Below are positions 16,125 through 26,233 of a stretch of 43,404 bases of DNA, one piece after another; within the stretch, counting starts at the first letter, position 1; every line of letters begins with the position of its first letter. The notes under the pieces are model-generated. The model made no database searches, was not told the DNA's origin, and saw only the letters and a program-made list of their open reading frames with translations. The DNA is taken from positions 1 through 43,404 of the forward strand of contig CATABD010000014.1 in NCBI GenBank assembly GCA_949494735.1. Reading direction: 5' to 3'. The position numbers and the translations under genes were made by a program. This DNA comes from an uncultured Oscillospiraceae bacterium. GTDB lineage: Bacteria > Bacillota > Clostridia > Oscillospirales > Oscillospiraceae.

Positions 16125-16901
16125 TCATACCTGGATATGGAAGAACCTGCGCCCATTTCCCTGGGTTATTGTGGAACATTCATCCGCCGGAATCCCTTTC
16201 AGCTCCGCCAGCCGTTCACAGACATGGCACACAAACCCCGAGTGGTTCCGCTCCCCCCGGTGGGGGACGGGGGCCATGTAGGGGCTGTCCGTCTCAATCA
16301 TGATATGGTCCAAGGGGACGGCCTGGGCGGCCTCCACCGCCTTACGGGCGTTTTTGTAGGTGAGCACCCCGGTAAAGGAGATCATCCAGCCCAGGCCCAC
16401 CAGCTCCCGGGCCATCTCGGCGCTGCCGGAGAAGCAGTGGAACACCCCCCGCACCTCCGGGAATTCCCTCACGATGGCCATACTGTCCCCATGGGCCTCC
16501 CGGTCGTGGACGATGACGGGCAGGCCCAGCTCCCGGGCCAGCGCCATCTGGGCCCGGAACACCCGCCTTTGCAGCTCCCGGGGCGGGTTTTCCTCCCAGT
16601 AATAATCCAGGCCGATCTCCCCCACCGCTACCACCCGGGGCAAGGCGGCCAAGAGGCGCAGCTCATCCAGCTGCGCCTCCTCCCAGTCCCCGCACTCCTC
16701 CGGGTGGACCCCCACGGCGGCATAGACGAAGGGATAGCGTCCGGCCAGCTCCACCGCCTGGCGGGAGCTGGCCAGGTCGCAGCCCGGGTTGACCACCAGC
16801 TCCACCCCCTGGCCGGGCAGGGCGGCAAGCACCTGGTCCCGGTCAGGGTCGAACTGGCGGGCGTCGTAGTGGGCGTGGGTGTCGAACAGGCCCCTCAGCA
16901 C
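16125..16901 (-). CDS. tatD: TatD-family metal-dependent hydrolase
   Basis: A 258-aa TIM-barrel phosphohydrolase/DNase. Metal-binding residues are visible in FDTHAH (His9, His11), GEIGLDYY, VIVHDREAH, FHCFSG and ETDSP. The start appears to be a GTG at 16901 within GTGCTGA, overlapping the metG stop by 7 bp and therefore translationally coupled. The pairing metG-tatD is common in Firmicutes. It is the last gene of the long housekeeping operon. The gene symbol is given at family level; tatD paralogues are hard to tell apart. Confidence 0.92.
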   Translation of the reverse strand: MLRGLFDTHAHYDARQFDPDRDQVLAALPGQGVELVVNPGCDLASSRQAVELAGRYPFVYAAVGVHPEECGDWEEAQLDELRLLAALPRVVAVGEIGLDYYWEENPPRELQRRVFRAQMALARELGLPVIVHDREAHGDSMAIVREFPEVRGVFHCFSGSAEMARELVGLGWMISFTGVLTYKNARKAVEAAQAVPLDHIMIETDSPYMAPVPHRGERNHSGFVCHVCERLAELKGIPADECSTITQGNGRRFFHIQV

Positions 16902-18871
16902 AGCTTGGCCCCGGCGGGGATGGCGTCGTCCACCATCAGCAGGTGGAGGACCTCCTCCCCCTTTTCCGTGTGGACGGCGGAGATGAGCATCCCCTGACTC
17001 TCCCGGCCCATCATCTTCCGGGGGGGCAGGTTGACGATGGCCACCAGCGTCTTGCCCACCAGCTCCTCCGGCTTATACCACTTGGCAATGCCGGAGAGAA
17101 TCTGCCGGTCCGTCCCTGTGCCGTCGTCCAGGATGAATTTCAGCAGCTTGTCCGACTTGCGCACGTTCTCGCAGCTCTTCACCTTCACCGCCCGGAAGTC
17201 AGACTTGCAGAAGGTGTCAAAGTCCACCTGCTCCTCAATAAAGGGCTCCACCTCCAGGGCAGGCAGGGCGGCCTTTTGGGCCTCCTCCATGATGGCGTCC
17301 AATTCACTCAGCTCCTTTGCCATGTCGATACGGGGGAACAAGTTCTCCCCCTTGGAGACGGGCACACTGGCGGGAAGCACCCCCCACTGCGCCGCACTGT
17401 CCCAGCCCCGGGCGTCCCCGCCGGCCCCGATCTGGGCAAAAATCCTGTCACAGCTGGCGGGCATGAAGGGGGTGAGCAGCACCGCGCAGATGCGGACGGT
17501 CTCCAGCAGGTTGTAGAGCACCCGGGCCAGCCGGGGGCCGTTGGCCCCCATATCCTTGGCCAGCGCCCAGGGGGCGTTCTCGTCGATATACTTGTTGGCC
17601 CGCTGGATCACCTTGAACACCTCTTCCAGGGCGTTCTGGAACTGGAACTTCTCCATCTGCTCCTCATAGCGGCAGCGCAGGCCGCCGGCCAGAGAGATGA
17701 GGCTGTCGTCCAGCGCCGGATCGGCCTGACCACCCCCGGGCAGCGTGCCGCCGAAATACTTCTCCGCCATGGCGGTGGTGCGGCTGACCAGGTTGCCCAG
17801 GTCGTTGGCCAGGTCGTTGTTGATGGTCTGGATGAGCAGCTCATTGGTGAAGTTCCCGTCGGAGCCGAAGGGGAAGGAGCGCAGCAGGAAGAAGCGCAGG
17901 GCGTCCACCCCGTACCGCTCGGAGAGCAGGTGGGGGTCCACCACATTGCCCTTGGATTTGGACATCTTGTCGCCGTTGAAGTTGAGCCAGCCGTGGCCAT
18001 ACACCTTTTTCGGCAGGGGCAGTTCCATGCTCATCAGGAAAGCGGGCCAGTAGATGGCATGGAAGCGGACGATCTCCTTGCCCACGAAGTGGGCGTCGGC
18101 GGGCCAGAATTTCTCCACATCGTTATATTTCTCGTTTTGATAACCCAGCGCGGTCATATAGTTGAACAGCGCGTCCAGCCACACATAGACCACGTGGCCG
18201 GGGTCGAAGTCCACCGGCACCCCCCAGGTGAAGGAGGTTCGGGACACGCACAGGTCCTGGAGGCCCCCCTCGCAGTCGATGAAGTTGTTCACCATCTCGT
18301 GCACCCGGCTCTTGGGCTCCAGGAAATCGGTATTCAGCAACAGCTCCCGCACCTGGCCGGCATACTTGGACGCCCGGAAGAAGTAGGCCTCCTCCTCCGC
18401 GTCCATCACCTCCCGGCCGCAGTCGGGGCACTTGCCGTCCCTGAGCTGGCTTTCCGTCCAGAAGGACTCGCAGGGCTTACAGTATTTGCCCTTGTAAGAG
18501 CCCTTGTAGATGTCGCCCTTGTCGTACATCTTTTTGAAAATCCTCTGGATGGCCTCCACGTGGTAGCCGTCGGTGGTACGGATGAAGCGGTCGTAGGAGA
18601 TGTTCATCAGCTTCCACAGATCCAGCACCCCGCCGGGGGCGGCCACAATGTCGTCCACGAACTGCTGGGGGGTGACCCCGGCCTCACGGGCCTTATCCTC
18701 AATCTTCTGCCCGTGCTCGTCGGTGCCGGTTAGGAACATCACCTCATAGCCGCACAGCCGCTTGTACCGGGCCATGGCGTCGGTGGCCACGGTGCAGTAG
18801 GCGTGGCCGATGTGCAGCTTGCCCGACGGGTAGTAGATAGGGGTGGTAATATAGAATTTTTTGTCAATCAT
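16895..18871 (-). CDS. metG: Methionine-tRNA ligase
   Basis: Class I methionyl-tRNA synthetase of 658 aa, charging tRNA-Met in the cytoplasm. HIGH is at residues 20-23 and KMSKS at 302-306. The four Cys of a zinc knuckle are at about 131, 134, 148 and 151 (CKPCESFW, CPDC). The C-terminus (about 555-658) is a tRNA-binding OB-fold domain (DFRAVKVKSCENVRKSDKL, then SGIAKWY). The ATG at 18871 follows GGAGGAG and overlaps the end of the upstream membrane-protein gene by 8 bp. Confidence 0.97.
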   Translation of the reverse strand: MIDKKFYITTPIYYPSGKLHIGHAYCTVATDAMARYKRLCGYEVMFLTGTDEHGQKIEDKAREAGVTPQQFVDDIVAAPGGVLDLWKLMNISYDRFIRTTDGYHVEAIQRIFKKMYDKGDIYKGSYKGKYCKPCESFWTESQLRDGKCPDCGREVMDAEEEAYFFRASKYAGQVRELLLNTDFLEPKSRVHEMVNNFIDCEGGLQDLCVSRTSFTWGVPVDFDPGHVVYVWLDALFNYMTALGYQNEKYNDVEKFWPADAHFVGKEIVRFHAIYWPAFLMSMELPLPKKVYGHGWLNFNGDKMSKSKGNVVDPHLLSERYGVDALRFFLLRSFPFGSDGNFTNELLIQTINNDLANDLGNLVSRTTAMAEKYFGGTLPGGGQADPALDDSLISLAGGLRCRYEEQMEKFQFQNALEEVFKVIQRANKYIDENAPWALAKDMGANGPRLARVLYNLLETVRICAVLLTPFMPASCDRIFAQIGAGGDARGWDSAAQWGVLPASVPVSKGENLFPRIDMAKELSELDAIMEEAQKAALPALEVEPFIEEQVDFDTFCKSDFRAVKVKSCENVRKSDKLLKFILDDGTGTDRQILSGIAKWYKPEELVGKTLVAIVNLPPRKMMGRESQGMLISAVHTEKGEEVLHLLMVDDAIPAGAKLC

Positions 18872-19793
18872 AGGTGGTCTCCTCCTGTGTGCTCTCCCCC
18901 CCAAAGGGTCTGGGGCGGGGCTTTGCTTTGGTTTTGGGCGGATTTTCCAGGCTGGGGGACAGCCGCCACAGCACCCCGGCCGCCGCCAGCATCTGGGACA
19001 GCAGCAGCAGTGCGTCCGCCCAGCCGCTCCCCACGGCGGACACCAGCGCGGCGGCGGAGAGGATCAGCGTCATCCCCGCCATCCACAGCAGCCTGCGGGG
19101 CCGGGCCGCCCCGGCGGAGATGCCCGCGAAGTCCATATAAAACAGCATCCCGCAGACGATGGAAAGCAGCAGCGGCGCGTAGTCCCACAGCACCGGGTTG
19201 GCGGCATGGGCCCGGAAGCTCTCCATCAGCCACACGCAGCCGGCCACGCCGGGCAGGGCGGCGGAAAAGCCCCCCTTGCCCCGTTTGCCGGGGCGCAGCC
19301 CGTCCCGCCCCAGCTGGAGCAGGCCCAGGAAAGACGCCAGCGCCCCCGCCGCCGTGGCCATGGCCAGCATCCCATTATTGCTGGGCAGCTGGACCTCTAT
19401 CCCCTGGGCCAGCATCGCCTTGGCCTGCTGGTAGGCCTCCCATTGCCCCCAGCCCATCCAAAGCAGGCAGGGCGCCGCGGCCAGCGCCAGGAGGGCCGCC
19501 AGCACCGCCAGGGCGGGATACACCCAGTCCCCCGTTCCCAGGAACACCAGGTCCCACCGGCAGCCCTGCCCCTCCGCCCTGGAGTATCCGGACAGGGCCA
19601 GGATTGCCAGCCACGCCGCCGCCATCAGCAGCACACACACCAGGATCACACTGGCCTGGGCCCCCGGCACGGACAGCCCCAGCGGCGGCTCAAAGGCGGA
19701 GGCCAGCTGCCAGCGCCGCAGGGCCGCCGCGGCCAGCGCCGCGGCCAGCGCGCACACCAGCCAGCGCGTCCGCTCTGAAATATTGTCTTTCAT
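18864..19793 (-). CDS. Unrecognised multi-pass membrane protein
   Basis: A 309-aa Ala/Leu-rich protein with about seven or eight predicted membrane helices (for example WLVCALAAALAAAAL, VILVCVLLMAAAWLAILAL and YPALAVLAALLALAAAPCLL) and a short basic, Pro-rich C-terminal tail. I do not recognise the family. The ATG at 19793 follows GGGGAGG; the frame is open upstream into lepB but without a better start. It sits between lepB and metG and overlaps metG by 8 bp, so it is expressed with the housekeeping operon. Confidence 0.8.
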   Translation of the reverse strand: MKDNISERTRWLVCALAAALAAAALRRWQLASAFEPPLGLSVPGAQASVILVCVLLMAAAWLAILALSGYSRAEGQGCRWDLVFLGTGDWVYPALAVLAALLALAAAPCLLWMGWGQWEAYQQAKAMLAQGIEVQLPSNNGMLAMATAAGALASFLGLLQLGRDGLRPGKRGKGGFSAALPGVAGCVWLMESFRAHAANPVLWDYAPLLLSIVCGMLFYMDFAGISAGAARPRRLLWMAGMTLILSAAALVSAVGSGWADALLLLSQMLAAAGVLWRLSPSLENPPKTKAKPRPRPFGGESTQEETTYD

Positions 19794-19819
19794 GCCAAAC
19801 CTCCCCGTCCGCGCCTTCG

Positions 19820-20449
19820 CTACAGTTTCTTCCAATGCTCAAAGGGGAACATCACTGCCAACCCCCGGCCAATGACGCACCGCGTGTCCACAATGCCGAT
19901 GTTGGGATACCGGCTGTCCGCGGACTGGTTGCGGTTGTCCCCCATGACGAAGAGGCATCCCTCGGGCACGGTGACGTGGTTGATCCCCTCGCCGTAGCTG
20001 GGGACAAACATCTGCTCTTTGATATAGTCTTCCTCCAGAAGCTCCCCATCCACCCGGACAGAGTTGGCGCTGTAGTCGATATCCACCCGCTGGCCTTCGG
20101 TGGCGATGACTCGCTTGACAATGGAATCCTCCTGGTAATTTTCCTGGGTGAGCACCACAATATCCCCCTGCTTTGGAGTATAGCCCAGCCCCCACACCAG
20201 GATCAGGTCGCCCCCCCACAAGGTGCTCTCCATGGATGGGCCGCTGACCACGATGATGCGGGCCACAAAGGTGAACACCATGACAAACACCGCCATCATG
20301 CTCACCAGCACCCGCACATTCATATACAGCTCCCGCCCGCCGGAGGTGTCCTTATGCGCCTTTCCCCCGGACAGCTCCCCGCCCTCCTGGGAGGGGTATC
20401 CGGGCCGGGCCTGCGGGTTGTTCTCCTCTTCCGATTTCCAATGCTCCAT
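19820..20449 (-). CDS. lepB: Signal peptidase I
   Basis: A 209-aa type I signal peptidase that cleaves signal peptides from exported proteins at the outer face of the membrane. One N-terminal helix (about residues 44-68) is followed by the Ser motif SGPSMEST (catalytic Ser72), the Lys motif VKRVIATEG (Lys112) and GDNRNQSADSR. A polar cytoplasmic stretch of about 40 residues precedes the helix. It lies 2 bp after ftsH in the same operon. Confidence 0.95.
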   Translation of the reverse strand: MEHWKSEEENNPQARPGYPSQEGGELSGGKAHKDTSGGRELYMNVRVLVSMMAVFVMVFTFVARIIVVSGPSMESTLWGGDLILVWGLGYTPKQGDIVVLTQENYQEDSIVKRVIATEGQRVDIDYSANSVRVDGELLEEDYIKEQMFVPSYGEGINHVTVPEGCLFVMGDNRNQSADSRYPNIGIVDTRCVIGRGLAVMFPFEHWKKL

Positions 20450-20451
20450 GC

Positions 20452-22320
20452 TCAGCTCTCCCGCATTCCGCCGGCGGCCTCCAGCGCCGCCGGGTCGTCA
20501 TATACCAGCTGGAACTGCGCGGCGTTCATCGTCTCGTGTTCCAGCAAAAACCGGGCTACCAGCTCCAGTTTGTCCCGATCCCGCTCCAATATCTCCCTGC
20601 ATTTGGCGTAGGCCCCGTCCAGCAGCGCCTTCACCTCCTGGTCGATCAGGGCGGCGGTCTGCTCGGAATAGGGCTTGGCCTGGGCCATGGAGCGGCCAAT
20701 AAACACCTCGTCGTGGCCGGTGTTGAAGGTGGCGTGGCCCAGCTTTTCGCTCATGCCGTACCTGGCCACCATGTTCCGGGCGATCTGGGTTGCCCGCTCC
20801 AGGTCGCTCACCGCCCCGGTGCACACAAAGCCTAGGGCGGTCTCCTCGGCACACCGCCCGCCCAGCAGGGTGGACAGGGTTTCCCGCAGCTTTTGGCTGG
20901 ACACATGATCCCGGTCCTCCTGGGGGCGGTTGATGGTCATGCCCGCCGCCTCCCCCCGGGGAACGATGGTGATCTGCTGCACCGGATCCTGGGTGGGCAG
21001 GGCGTGGCTGACCACCGCGTGGCCCGCCTCGTGGTAGGCAGTGATGCGCTTATCCTCCTCCAGCTTGATCCGGCTGCGCTTTTCCGGCCCGGCAATCACC
21101 TTGATGACCGACTCCTGTATGTCCGCCAGGGTGATATAGGGCTGGTTCCGCCGCGCCGCCAGCAGGGCGGACTCGTTCATCAGGTTCTCCAGATCGGCCC
21201 CGGTGAAGCCTATGGTCTCCCGGGCGATCTCCTTCAGATCCACGTCGTCCGCCAGGGGCTTTTTCCGGGTGTGCACCCGCAAAATCTCCTCCCGGCCCCT
21301 CATGTCCGGCCTGCCCACATACACCTGCCGGTCAAACCGGCCGGGGCGGAGCAGGGCGGGGTCCAGAATATCCTGCCGGTTGGTGGCGGCCAGCACAATG
21401 ACCCCCTCGTTGGCGGCAAAGCCGTCCATCTCCACCAGCAGCTGGTTCAGGGTCTGCTCCCGCTCGTCGTGGCCGCCGCCCAAGCCCGCGCCCCGCTGGC
21501 GGCCCACCGCGTCGATCTCGTCGATAAACACAATGGCGGGGGATTCCCGCTTGGCCTGGTCGAACAGGTCCCGGACGCGGGACGCGCCCACGCCCACGTA
21601 CAGCTCCACAAAATCGGAGCCGGAAATGGACAGGAAGCGCACCCCGGCCTCCCCCGCCACCGCTTTGGCCAGCAGGGTCTTGCCGGTGCCCGGCGGGCCC
21701 ACCAGCAGCACCCCCTTGGGGATGCGGGCCCCCAGGTCGATGAACTTCTGGGGCTCCTTGAGGAAGTCCACCAACTCCTGGAGCTCCTGCTTCTCCTCGT
21801 CCGCCCCGGCCACGTCGGCAAAGGTAACCGCAGTGTCCTTGGCCTCCACGGTGCGGGCGCGGCCAAACCGGCTCACCCCCGGCCCGCCGCCGCCACCGCC
21901 CTGAGCGCTTTGCTGGTGGGCGCCCAGCATCATCCAGATGACCATGGCCAGCGCCGCCGACGCCACCGCCGGCAGCAGCACCACCAGCCACATGGGCAGC
22001 TCGAAGCCCTGCTCAAAATCGTAGTTGCGGATGATCCCCCGCTTGTGCTGCTCCTCAATGAGGGGGCCCAGCTCCTCGCGGAAGGCGTCCACATCCGCCA
22101 GGGCGTGGCGGCGGACGGCACCGTCGGCGCCCTGCATGGTCAGCAGCCCGCCGCTGTCCACCACAAAATAGACCACCTGCTCCTGCTGGAAGCAGTCCAC
22201 CACAGCGGCGTAGCTCACCCGGTCCTTCCGCCCGACGCCGGTGAAAACGGCCAGCCCCCACAGCAGCGCCAGCAGCACCGCGGCGTAGAGGACCAGTCCC
22301 CTGATTTTATAACGGTTCAA
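20452..22320 (-). CDS. ftsH: ATP-dependent zinc metalloprotease FtsH
   Basis: A 622-aa membrane AAA+ protease that degrades membrane and regulatory proteins. Two N-terminal helices (about 8-28 and 109-132) flank an extracytoplasmic domain. Walker A GPPGTGKT is at 208-215, Walker B VFIDEID at 264-270, the second region of homology around [17 protein letters not shown], and the zinc motif HEAGH at 430-434. The initiation codon is a TTG at 22320, 10 nt after AAGGAG. It follows hpt, the conserved order tilS-hpt-ftsH. Confidence 0.97.
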   Translation of the reverse strand: MNRYKIRGLVLYAAVLLALLWGLAVFTGVGRKDRVSYAAVVDCFQQEQVVYFVVDSGGLLTMQGADGAVRRHALADVDAFREELGPLIEEQHKRGIIRNYDFEQGFELPMWLVVLLPAVASAALAMVIWMMLGAHQQSAQGGGGGGPGVSRFGRARTVEAKDTAVTFADVAGADEEKQELQELVDFLKEPQKFIDLGARIPKGVLLVGPPGTGKTLLAKAVAGEAGVRFLSISGSDFVELYVGVGASRVRDLFDQAKRESPAIVFIDEIDAVGRQRGAGLGGGHDEREQTLNQLLVEMDGFAANEGVIVLAATNRQDILDPALLRPGRFDRQVYVGRPDMRGREEILRVHTRKKPLADDVDLKEIARETIGFTGADLENLMNESALLAARRNQPYITLADIQESVIKVIAGPEKRSRIKLEEDKRITAYHEAGHAVVSHALPTQDPVQQITIVPRGEAAGMTINRPQEDRDHVSSQKLRETLSTLLGGRCAEETALGFVCTGAVSDLERATQIARNMVARYGMSEKLGHATFNTGHDEVFIGRSMAQAKPYSEQTAALIDQEVKALLDGAYAKCREILERDRDKLELVARFLLEHETMNAAQFQLVYDDPAALEAAGGMRES

Positions 22321-22388
22321 AATAGTCGTTCTCCTTGGTCGCGGCCCTGCCGCTTATTTTCGCCGGGGGCACCCCCGCGCAGCCCCCT

Positions 22389-22931
22389 CTATTGATTGTA
22401 GACGGAGGGCTTGAGCACCCCAACGTAGGGCAGGTTGCGGTAGCGCTCGTCATAATCCAGCCCGTAGCCCACAATGAAGGCGTCCGGGATGGTGAAGCCC
22501 ACATAATCCGCCGTAATGGGCTTGGTGCGCCGCTCCGGCTTGTCCATCAGGGTGCAGATGCGGATGGAGGCGGGTTTACGCGCCCGCAGCACGTCCATCA
22601 GGTAATACAGGGTGTTGCCCGAGTCCAGAATATCCTCCACGATAATGAGATCCCGCCCCTCAATGGAGTCGGATAGGTCCTTTTTGATCTCCACCTGCCC
22701 CGAGCTGACGGTGCCAGCCCCGTAGGAGGACACCACCATAAAGTCCACCGTCACGTCCAGGCCGATGGCCCGGGTCAGGTCGGCCATGAAGATATAGGAC
22801 CCCCGCAGCACCGACACCAGCATGGGCTGCCGCCCGGCGTAATCGGCGGTGATCTGTCCGCCCAGCTGGGCAATCCGGCTGCGCAGCTCCTCTTCGGTGT
22901 ACAGTACCCGTTCTACGTCTGGATGGATCAT
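22389..22931 (-). CDS. hpt: Hypoxanthine phosphoribosyltransferase
   Basis: A 180-aa type I phosphoribosyltransferase that salvages hypoxanthine and/or guanine to IMP/GMP with PRPP. The PRPP loop VEDILDSGNTL has the acidic pair Glu99-Asp100, and SVLRGSYIF carries the loop I contact. The C-terminal PYVGVLKP segment is typical. The ATG at 22931 follows AGAGGAGAG and overlaps the tilS stop by 4 bp (ATGA), so translation is coupled. Confidence 0.96.
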   Translation of the reverse strand: MIHPDVERVLYTEEELRSRIAQLGGQITADYAGRQPMLVSVLRGSYIFMADLTRAIGLDVTVDFMVVSSYGAGTVSSGQVEIKKDLSDSIEGRDLIIVEDILDSGNTLYYLMDVLRARKPASIRICTLMDKPERRTKPITADYVGFTIPDAFIVGYGLDYDERYRNLPYVGVLKPSVYNQ

Positions 22932-24262
22932 AACACACTCTCCTCTGTTTTTATCATGATATGCAAAGCGGGCGCGCCCGGCTCTGCCAGACAATCCCTC
23001 TCCGGGCCCAGCCCCCCTACGGCGGCCACCCGATCCCCCAGGGCCAGCACAGGGATATGACCCCGGCGGCGAACGGGGACCTTCCCCTCTATCATCAGCT
23101 TTTTTACCGTTTTGGCGGGCCGCTTCCCCAGGGTGAGCGTATCCCCCTCCCTGCGGGAGCGGATGAAATACTCCCCCGGCCTCAGATAAAATTCCCAGGG
23201 GCTGATATACGCCTTTTGGGGGCAGGCCGCGGGCATACAGCGGATTCGCCAATTCCCCCAGCGGCCCTCCCCCCCCCTCAGTGGCTCCGACGCGGGGAGC
23301 TCCGGCTCCCCGGCGGGGGAAAACACCAGCAGCTCATACTGCCGGTATGCCCGCCCTCCAGGCAAGTCTATCCCGGCGGAGGGATTCTCTCCCAGGGCCA
23401 GGGCCAGCACCCGCTCCAGATGGACCGCCTCCGCCCCCAGCCCCGCCCGGTCCAGCGCCATGGCGCACGCCCGCAGGGCCAATGGCCGGGGGGCCTCCCG
23501 CACCACCCGGACAGGGAGGGCCACGCCGTCCGGGATCTCCAGCCCCTCCGCCGCCAGGGGGGCGGCCTGCCGGGCCAGCTCCTCCTCGTCCTCCCGCAGG
23601 CGGCGGGCGGCGGCGGCGATGTGGACGGCGGCCTGGGGGTTGATCTCCTCCAGCAGGGGCAGCAGCCGGTGCCGGATTTTATTCCGGGTGTAATTCAGCC
23701 CGGCGTTGGTTTCGTCCTCCACATGGGGGACGCCGTACCTTTGCAAATAGTCCTCAATCTCCTGGCGGGACACCTCCAGCATGGGCCGAACGATGTTCCC
23801 CCGGCGCTGCGGGATGCCGGTGAGCCCCTTGAGGCCGCATCCCCGAATCAGGTTCATCAAAACCGTCTCCGCGTTGTCCCCGGCGTGGTGGCCGGTGGCG
23901 ATGAGGACCGGGTGCTCACAGTCCCCCTTCTCCCAAGCGGCATCCTCCAGAAAACGGTAGCGCAGAACCCGACCCGCCTCCTCCACGGAGAGTTTATTTT
24001 TAAAAGCGTACTCCGCTACGTTTTCATGGCGGAGGGACAGAGGAACGTCCCGGCTTTCGCACCAGCTGCGGACAAATTCCTCGTCCCGCCCGGCGCTCTC
24101 CCGTAGGCCATGGTTCAGGTGGGCGGCGCATACCCTCCAGCCGTACCGCTCCTGCCCCTCCAGCAGGCGGCACAGCAGGTACATGGAGTCCGCCCCGCCG
24201 GACAGGGCGCACAGCACCCCGGCCCCGGGGGGGATCAGGCCGAATTGGAAGCTGTCCCCCAT
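22928..24262 (-). CDS. tilS: tRNA(Ile)-lysidine synthase
   Basis: A 444-aa enzyme that adds lysine to C34 of tRNA-Ile2, changing its identity to AUA decoding. The PP-loop SGGADS is at residues 21-26, followed by AAHLNHGLRE and TGHHAGDNAETVLMNLIRGCGL. The C-terminal TilS domain shows RPGEYFIRSRREGDT and KTVKKLM. The ATG at 24262 lies one base after the dnaB stop and uses GAGGAGGAG inside the dnaB end as ribosome site. Confidence 0.95.
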   Translation of the reverse strand: MGDSFQFGLIPPGAGVLCALSGGADSMYLLCRLLEGQERYGWRVCAAHLNHGLRESAGRDEEFVRSWCESRDVPLSLRHENVAEYAFKNKLSVEEAGRVLRYRFLEDAAWEKGDCEHPVLIATGHHAGDNAETVLMNLIRGCGLKGLTGIPQRRGNIVRPMLEVSRQEIEDYLQRYGVPHVEDETNAGLNYTRNKIRHRLLPLLEEINPQAAVHIAAAARRLREDEEELARQAAPLAAEGLEIPDGVALPVRVVREAPRPLALRACAMALDRAGLGAEAVHLERVLALALGENPSAGIDLPGGRAYRQYELLVFSPAGEPELPASEPLRGGEGRWGNWRIRCMPAACPQKAYISPWEFYLRPGEYFIRSRREGDTLTLGKRPAKTVKKLMIEGKVPVRRRGHIPVLALGDRVAAVGGLGPERDCLAEPGAPALHIMIKTEESVL

Positions 24263-24263
24263 G

Positions 24264-25625
24264 CTACTCCTCCTCGTCGTACTGGTAGGCCAGGTTGCGG
24301 AAAGTGGTGAATTCAGGCCGCCACTCCAGCATGACGGTTCCCGTCTCGCCGTGGCGGTTTTTGGACACAATGCACTCGGCCACGTTGGGGTTTTCCGCGT
24401 CGTCCTCGTAGTAGCTCTCCCGGTAGAGGAACATCACGATGTCCGCGTCCTGTTCGATGGCCCCCGAGTCCCGCAGGTCGGACAGCATGGGACGGCGCTG
24501 GCCGGACGCCCGGCTCTCGTTGGCGCGGGAGAGCTGGGACAGGCAGATCACCGGAACGTTGAGCTCCTTTGCCATCAGCTTCAGGGAGCGGGACATGTCG
24601 GACACCACCTGCTGGCGGTTGTCGCTCGCCTTGGGCGTCCCTCCGGCGGAGGTCATGAGCTGGAGGTAGTCCACAATGACCAGCCCCAGGTCGCTGATGC
24701 GCCGGCACTTGGCGTTGATGTCCGCCACCGACAGGGAAGCGTCGTCATCGATATACATTTTGGCCTGGCTGAGGCTGGCCACCGCCATGGCCACCCGGCC
24801 CCACTCGTCCTCCCCCACAATGCGCCCGGTGGACAGCTTTTTATTGTCTATCAGGCACTCGGTGGACACCAGGCGCAGCCCCAGCTGGGCCCGGCTCATT
24901 TCCAGGGAAAACACCGCCACGCTCTTGCCCGAGTGCTTGGCCGCCTCCACGGCGATGTTCATGGCGAAGGACGACTTGCCCACACCGGGCCGGGCGGCCA
25001 GGATGATGAGGTCGGAGTTGTTCAGGCCGGAGATGCGCCGGTCCAAATCCACAAGGCCGGTGGAAATGCCCGGGAACTCGTCCCCCGATGCCTGACGCTC
25101 CTTGATGGTGTCCCACACCTCGTTCATCACGGCGGAAATGTGGCTCATCCCCTGGGCGGAGCGTCCCTGGCGGATGGCATAGATGCGCTGCTCCGCCGCC
25201 TCCAGCACCTGGGCGGCGGTGCCCGCCTCGGCGCGAACCATCTCGGAAAGCTCCCCGGCGGCCTCCCCCACCCGGCGCAGCACCGCCTTGTCCGCCACAA
25301 TGTCCACGTAGTCCATCACGTTGGCGGCAGTGGGGGTGATCTCCATGAGCTGGCGCAGGTAGGGGACGGTGGCGTTCTCGTCGTACAGCCCCGCCTGCTT
25401 CATCCGGTCCACCACCGTCACCGGGTCGATGGTATCAAACCGGCTGAACATGGTGTAGAGCACCTGGTACAGCTCCCGGTTGGCCCGCATATAGAAGTCC
25501 TCGGGCGCCAGCCGCTCAATCACAGACGGCACGCACCGCTCGTCGATGAGCATGGAGCCCAGCACCGCCTGCTCCGCCATGACCGAGTGGGGCAGCTGCA
25601 GTTCGCTCAGTTCCTCGCCGGGCAT
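24264..25625 (-). CDS. dnaB: Replicative DNA helicase DnaB
   Basis: A 453-aa hexameric replication-fork helicase. The N-terminal domain covers about 10-110, and the RecA-like domain carries Walker A ARPGVGKS (211-218) and Walker B in LVIVDYLQLM. Motif H4 includes SDLRDSGAIEQDADIVMFL. No intein is seen. It lies 3 bp after rplI, and the order gdpP-rplI-dnaB is conserved in Firmicutes. Confidence 0.97.
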   Translation of the reverse strand: MPGEELSELQLPHSVMAEQAVLGSMLIDERCVPSVIERLAPEDFYMRANRELYQVLYTMFSRFDTIDPVTVVDRMKQAGLYDENATVPYLRQLMEITPTAANVMDYVDIVADKAVLRRVGEAAGELSEMVRAEAGTAAQVLEAAEQRIYAIRQGRSAQGMSHISAVMNEVWDTIKERQASGDEFPGISTGLVDLDRRISGLNNSDLIILAARPGVGKSSFAMNIAVEAAKHSGKSVAVFSLEMSRAQLGLRLVSTECLIDNKKLSTGRIVGEDEWGRVAMAVASLSQAKMYIDDDASLSVADINAKCRRISDLGLVIVDYLQLMTSAGGTPKASDNRQQVVSDMSRSLKLMAKELNVPVICLSQLSRANESRASGQRRPMLSDLRDSGAIEQDADIVMFLYRESYYEDDAENPNVAECIVSKNRHGETGTVMLEWRPEFTTFRNLAYQYDEEE

Positions 25626-25628
25626 GGC

Positions 25629-26078
25629 CTACTTATCCTCAATGACGAGCAAATTGATGGCCCCGCTGACCTCGCTGCCCAGCTTGCACTTCACCTCAAA
25701 GCTGCCGAAGGACTTGATGGGCTCGCCCAGTACGATCTTGCTCTTATTCACGTCGATCCCAAACTGTTTTTTCAGCTCCTCGGAGATCTCCTTATTGGTG
25801 ATGGAGCCGAACAGCTTGCCCCCCTGGCCCGCCCGGGCCTTGATGTTCACCTGCACGCCCTTGAGCTTCTCCGCCAGGGCCAGGGCCTGGGCCTTTTCCT
25901 CGGCCAGCCGGGCGGCCTTGGCCTTGTCCTGCATCTTCATGGTGTTCACGTTCTCCGCGGTGGCCTCCACCGCCAGCTTCCGGGGCAGGAGGAAGTTGCG
26001 GCCGTAGCCGTCGGACACCTCCACCATCTGGCCCTTCTTGCCCTGGCCCTTTACGTCCTGCTGTAAAATAACTTTCAT
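25629..26078 (-). CDS. rplI: Large ribosomal subunit protein L9
   Basis: L9, 149 aa, binds 23S rRNA near the L1 stalk. The N-terminal domain MKVILQQDVKGQGKKGQ with GYGRNFLLPRKLA is diagnostic, followed by a long connecting helix and the C-terminal domain (LFGSITNKEIS). The ATG at 26078 follows GGAGGAAACC. About 155 bp separate it from gdpP upstream; that stretch shows no gene. Confidence 0.97.
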   Translation of the reverse strand: MKVILQQDVKGQGKKGQMVEVSDGYGRNFLLPRKLAVEATAENVNTMKMQDKAKAARLAEEKAQALALAEKLKGVQVNIKARAGQGGKLFGSITNKEISEELKKQFGIDVNKSKIVLGEPIKSFGSFEVKCKLGSEVSGAINLLVIEDK

Positions 26079-26233
26079 AATTGGTTTCCTCCAAATCTCA
26101 CACGGGCCGCAGGCCCGGAAAATTGTCACGCTGCGCCTGTTCGCAACGCGCGGCTTCGCTCCGTCTCAAGCAAAACCCAGTCCCGCTGTGTGGGCCTTGG
26201 GCTTTTGCTTTCGCTCCGCTCCATCCGCGCTGC

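Noticed and set aside
16943-18733. 596-codon open frame opposite metG
   Set aside because: Shadow of metG; the product is His/Gln/Leu-rich with no domain, and metG is complete.
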